Part shown: in pieces, positions 16,160 to 20,770 of the stretch
Layout of the letters: each line of letters begins with the position of its first letter
Position numbering within the stretch: the first letter of the stretch is position 1
From: Acidobacteriota bacterium
GTDB taxonomy: Bacteria; Acidobacteriota; Terriglobia; UBA7540
Assembly (NCBI GenBank): GCA_021827245.1
Contig: JAKAWN010000069.1
Coordinates: 1 to 20,770, forward strand
Direction of reading: 5' to 3'
Length of the DNA stretch: 20,770 nucleotides
The notes under the pieces: model-generated
Told to the model about the DNA's origin: nothing
Seen by the model: the letters and a program-made list of their open reading frames with translations, nothing else
The model's database searches: none
Translations under genes and position numbers: made by a program

Positions 16160-17245
16160 ATGAAAGCAACCGAACAGCTTCACAACTTGGGCCAGAGTCT
16201 CTGGCTCGACAATATCACCCGCGGTCTGTTTGACAAGGGAACGCTCAAGCATTACATCGACGAGCTTTCTGTTACAGGACTCACTTCAAATCCCACGATC
16301 TTCCACAACGCCATCAAAAGCAGTCCCACTTACGACTCCGCAATCCGCAATAAGCTTCTGAAAGGCAAATCGGGGGAGGCGCTCTTTTTTGATGTGGCGT
16401 TGGAAGATGTGACGCGGGCTGCGGACCTGTTCAGACCCATTCACGAAAGGACAGACGGCGTGGACGGATGGGTATCTCTGGAAGTGTCACCCCTGCTGGC
16501 GTACGACCCGGCCGACACCCTGGTGGCCGCGAAGCAGTTGCATGCGCTGGCTGGCCGGCCGAACGTATTCATCAAAATCCCCGGAACGAAGGAAGGTCTG
16601 CCCGCAATCGAGGAGGCAATCTTTGCCGGTGTACCGATCAATGCCACTCTTTTGTTTTCGCGCGAGCACTATCTGGCGGCGGCAGAGGCATTCCTGCGTG
16701 GAATTGAGCGGCGCGTCAAGGCTGGACTCAAGCCGGTTGTCGGCTCCGTCGCCTCAATGTTCATTAGTCGCTGGGATGCCGCGGTCGCTGGCAAAGTGCC
16801 TGAAGACTTACGAAATCGGCTCGGCATCGCCATTGCCAAGCGCACCTACAAAGCATCCCGGAACCTTCTCGCGTCTCCACGATGGCAGCGCGTTTACAAT
16901 GCCGGAGCACGACCGCAGCGTCTCCTCTGGGCCAGCACCGGAACCAAAGACCCGCAGGCTTCGGATATCCTGTACGTCCAGGCCCTGGCCGCGCCGTTCA
17001 CGGTCAACACCATGCCCGAAGGTACGTTGAATGCCTTTGCCCGTCAGACCGAAATCGGACCAGCCATGCCGCCAGATGGTGGAGATTGTGAAGAAGTGCT
17101 CGCGCAGTTTTCGAAAGTCGGGATTGATGTCGATGCCGTCGGCGCTCAGCTTCAAATCGAAGGAACCAGGTTGTTCGTTAAATCCTGGAACGACCTCATG
17201 GCAGAAATCGATTCGAAGAGTGCTATGTTAAAAAAGGCTGGTTAA
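16160..17245 (+). CDS. tal: Transaldolase
   Basis: A 361-residue transaldolase of the longer bacterial type (longer than the 315-residue E. coli TalB class). It exchanges a dihydroxyacetone unit between sedoheptulose 7-phosphate plus glyceraldehyde 3-phosphate and erythrose 4-phosphate plus fructose 6-phosphate. Motifs: LWLDNI and the signature GLTSNPTIF near the N-terminus, FIKIPGTKEGLPA with the Schiff-base Lys139, and GVPINATLLFS. ATG 16160 follows GAGGTG with ideal spacing. Only 36 bases separate it from pgi. In some bacteria these two activities are fused in one polypeptide; here they are separate genes with a TAA between them. It can recycle the erythrose 4-phosphate produced by phosphoketolase. 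Confidence 0.96.
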   Translation: MKATEQLHNLGQSLWLDNITRGLFDKGTLKHYIDELSVTGLTSNPTIFHNAIKSSPTYDSAIRNKLLKGKSGEALFFDVALEDVTRAADLFRPIHERTDGVDGWVSLEVSPLLAYDPADTLVAAKQLHALAGRPNVFIKIPGTKEGLPAIEEAIFAGVPINATLLFSREHYLAAAEAFLRGIERRVKAGLKPVVGSVASMFISRWDAAVAGKVPEDLRNRLGIAIAKRTYKASRNLLASPRWQRVYNAGARPQRLLWASTGTKDPQASDILYVQALAAPFTVNTMPEGTLNAFARQTEIGPAMPPDGGDCEEVLAQFSKVGIDVDAVGAQLQIEGTRLFVKSWNDLMAEIDSKSAMLKKAG

Positions 17246-17281
17246 ACGCACGGACAATAGGAAAACGAGAGGAGCAACGGC

Positions 17282-18949
<1,668 letters not shown>

Positions 18950-19015
18950 CAGGTCGTGGCATCAGCACGCCAGGTATGCTGGCCGGAGCCGCAAACCGCC
19001 ATCAGGGAGAGCCCC

Positions 19016-20669
19016 ATGGCTGCTACGCCTCTCAACCGACTGCTGACTGACACAGAACTCGCCGAACTGACCATCAATACCATTCGCACCCTTGCGATGG
19101 ACGCTGTACAACAGGCCAACTCAGGTCATCCGGGAACACCGATGGCACTGGCGCCAGTGGTCTATTGCCTGTGGCAGTGTTTCCTGCGTTTTGACCCGAA
19201 CCACCCCATCTGGCCCAATCGCGACCGCTTCGTGCTTTCGGCAGGCCACACTTCAACGCTGTTGTACGCGATATTGCACATGACCGGTGTGAAAGCCGTC
19301 AATCCCAAATACGAGACCCTCGGCCACTTGTCAGTAACGCTGGAGGACCTTAAACGTTTTCGGCAGCTTGGCAGCAAGTGCCCCGGCCACCCGGAGTACC
19401 GTTGAACCTCGGGCGTTGAGACCACGACAGGCCCCCTGGGACAAGGGCTTGCTAACAGTGTCGGCATGGCAATCGCGGGTCGGTGGCTTGGGAGTTACTT
19501 CAACCGACCGGGCTTCGAACTGTTCAATTACGACGTCTACGTGCTTTGCGGCGATGGATGCATGATGGAAGGTCTTTCCGGCGAGGCCGCTTCACTGGCA
19601 GGGCACCTCCGGCTCACCCACCTGTGCTGGATCTACGACAACAACCATATCACCATCGAAGGCAACACTGCTTTGAGCTATAGCGACGACGCGGCCACGC
19701 GGTTCATGGGCTATGGGTGGAACGTGACGGGGGTGGGAGATGCCAACGACCTGGAAATGCTTGATCGCGCCTTTTGCACTTTCAAGAAAGATAAGGGCCG
19801 ACCCACCCTGGTCATTGTTGATAGCCACATTGCGTACGGCGCGCCGAATAAACAGGACACCGGCGCTGCGCACGGCGAGCCGCTGGGCGAAGAAGAAGTC
19901 AGGCTGACGAAGCGCCATTACGGCTGGCCGGCGGATGCCAAGTTCCTTGTGCCCGACAGCGTGCGTGAACACTTTGAGGCGGGGATCGGCGCACGCGGCC
20001 GGGCGTTGCGGGACGCATGGATGGCCAAGTTTGAAATTTACCGGCAGAAATACCCTGAGCTCGCGGATCAGGGTTATCGCATGCTCCGTCGCGAGCTCCC
20101 CGAAGGCTGTGACAAGGGGTTGCCAACGTTCCCAGCGGATCCCAAAAGGAATCGCCACACGGGAAGCATCCGGCAAGGTATTGAATGTGATTGCGAAGAA
20201 CGTCCCGTGGTTGCTGGGAGGTTCGGCAGACCTGGGTCCTTCGTGCAAGACACGCCTCACGTTCGAAGGAGCCGGCGACTTCAGCGCGGAAAACCCTGCC
20301 GGTCGAAACTTCCACTTCGGCATCCGGGAACATGCCATGGGAGCGATTCTGAACGGCTTATCACTATCCACAATTCGCCCTTTCGGCTCAGGATTCCTGA
20401 TCTTCAGCGATTACGAGAGGGCGGCGATTCGCCTGAGCGCTCTGATGGAAATCCCCGTCATTCACATCTTCTCGCATGACTCTATCGGAGTGGGCGAAGA
20501 CGGGCCGACGCATCAGCCGGTGGAACAACTCGCCTCATTGCGTGCTATTCCCGGACTGATCACGCTGCGGCCTTGCGATGCCAATGAGGTTGTCGAGGCA
20601 TATCGGTTTATCATGAGACTGACGCACGCACCTGCCGTGTTGATACTGTCACTGTCCTCGCGCATTTAA
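19016..20669 (+). pseudogene. tkt: Transketolase, disrupted (nonsense, frameshift, C-terminal loss)
   Basis: ATG 19016 (GGGAG upstream) opens a typical transketolase: [13 protein letters not shown], then [10 protein letters not shown]. Here the frame meets TGA at 19403-19405 where the subfamily has Trp (EYR-W-TSGVETTTGPLGQG); one G-to-A change would do it. The same frame then continues with the ThDP motif CGDGCMMEG to DNN. A fourth A in the run 20144-20147 shifts the frame. Downstream, in the new frame, VPWLLGGSADLGPS, FGIREHAMGAI and GEDGPTHQPVEQLAS are well conserved. The protein ends at 20669 just after APAVLILS, so the C-terminal domain (about 100 residues) is missing. A Trp-to-Cys change (TGT 20108) is also seen. 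Transketolase would make xylulose 5-phosphate for xfp. Assembly error is an alternative explanation for the first two lesions. Confidence 0.85.
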
Positions 20670-20712
20670 AAACGTATAAATTTGAACAGACGCCGATGGG
20701 ACAGTAAATCAG

Positions 20713-20770
20713 CATCATCGCCGGAGGCGGCTTTGGGTTTGAACATCATCGCCGCAGGCGGGTTCGGGAG
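20713..20770 (+). repeat. Imperfect direct repeat, 31-base period, running off the window
   Basis: CATCATCGCCGGAGGCGG (20713-20730) recurs as CATCATCGCCGCAGGCGG (20744-20761) with one mismatch, and the next nine bases remain partly similar up to the window end. A 31-base period does not keep a reading frame, so it is probably non-coding. It lies 43 bases after the premature end of tkt and could be the start of a longer tandem array. Confidence 0.5.

Noticed and set aside
19403..19405. TGA in tkt as selenocysteine or a recoded Trp codon
   Set aside because: No SECIS-like hairpin is apparent directly after it, the aligned residue is a non-catalytic Trp, and other genes here (for example xfp and the receiver-only regulator) use TGA as a normal stop. 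A point mutation is simpler.
20141..20150. Programmed frameshift at CCCAAAAGG in tkt
   Set aside because: The codon phasing (CCC AAA AGG) does not fit a -1 slippery heptamer, the required shift is +1, and other lesions in the same gene favour plain decay or a homopolymer error.

Overview
The window looks like a chromosomal segment of a free-living, fairly GC-rich Gram-negative bacterium, most likely Acidobacteriota. That is an inference from gene content: a DUF2950 protein, a DUF4136 protein, a hybrid histidine kinase with a substrate-binding-protein-like sensor domain, IS1380 and IS110 insertion sequences, and a phosphoketolase/transaldolase/glucose-6-phosphate isomerase cluster. No rRNA, tRNA or CRISPR array was seen.

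Region 1 (1-3500) is a mobile-element graveyard. It holds a decayed IS1380-type transposase N-terminus (158-375), two strong hairpins (445-591), an intact IS110-family transposase on the minus strand (688-1767) with an unusual set of nested inverted repeats upstream of it (1774-1993), a small potassium-channel-like gene (2159-2812, minus), a probable remnant of a REP-associated tyrosine transposase (about 3068-3260) and an unrecognised small ORF (3258-3467, minus). The nested inverted repeats are the best candidate here for a non-obvious functional system: they sit where an IS110 bridge RNA is expected and could also mask the transposase ribosome binding site.

Region 2 (3700-8160) is a two-component signalling locus. 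A PAS-GAF-PAS histidine kinase of the NarX/UhpB type has a severely shortened sensor domain. It is followed by a complete NarL/FixJ response regulator and then by a paralogous regulator that ends right after the receiver domain. A broken sortase gene (7721-8159) follows.

Region 3 (8400-10940) holds two exported proteins of unknown function, DUF2950 (plus) and DUF4136 (minus), in convergent orientation. The gap between them and the gap before the next operon are rich in short palindromes.

Region 4 (10936-20669) is a co-directional carbohydrate operon: phosphoketolase (xfp), glycogen phosphorylase (glgP), transaldolase (tal), glucose-6-phosphate isomerase (pgi) and transketolase (tkt). Together these would feed glycogen-derived sugar phosphates into a phosphoketolase (bifid-type, non-oxidative) route to acetyl phosphate. 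The tkt gene is broken as written: an in-frame TGA where Trp is expected, a one-base insertion, and loss of the C-terminal domain. These are either real decay or assembly errors. The window ends in a short imperfect direct repeat.
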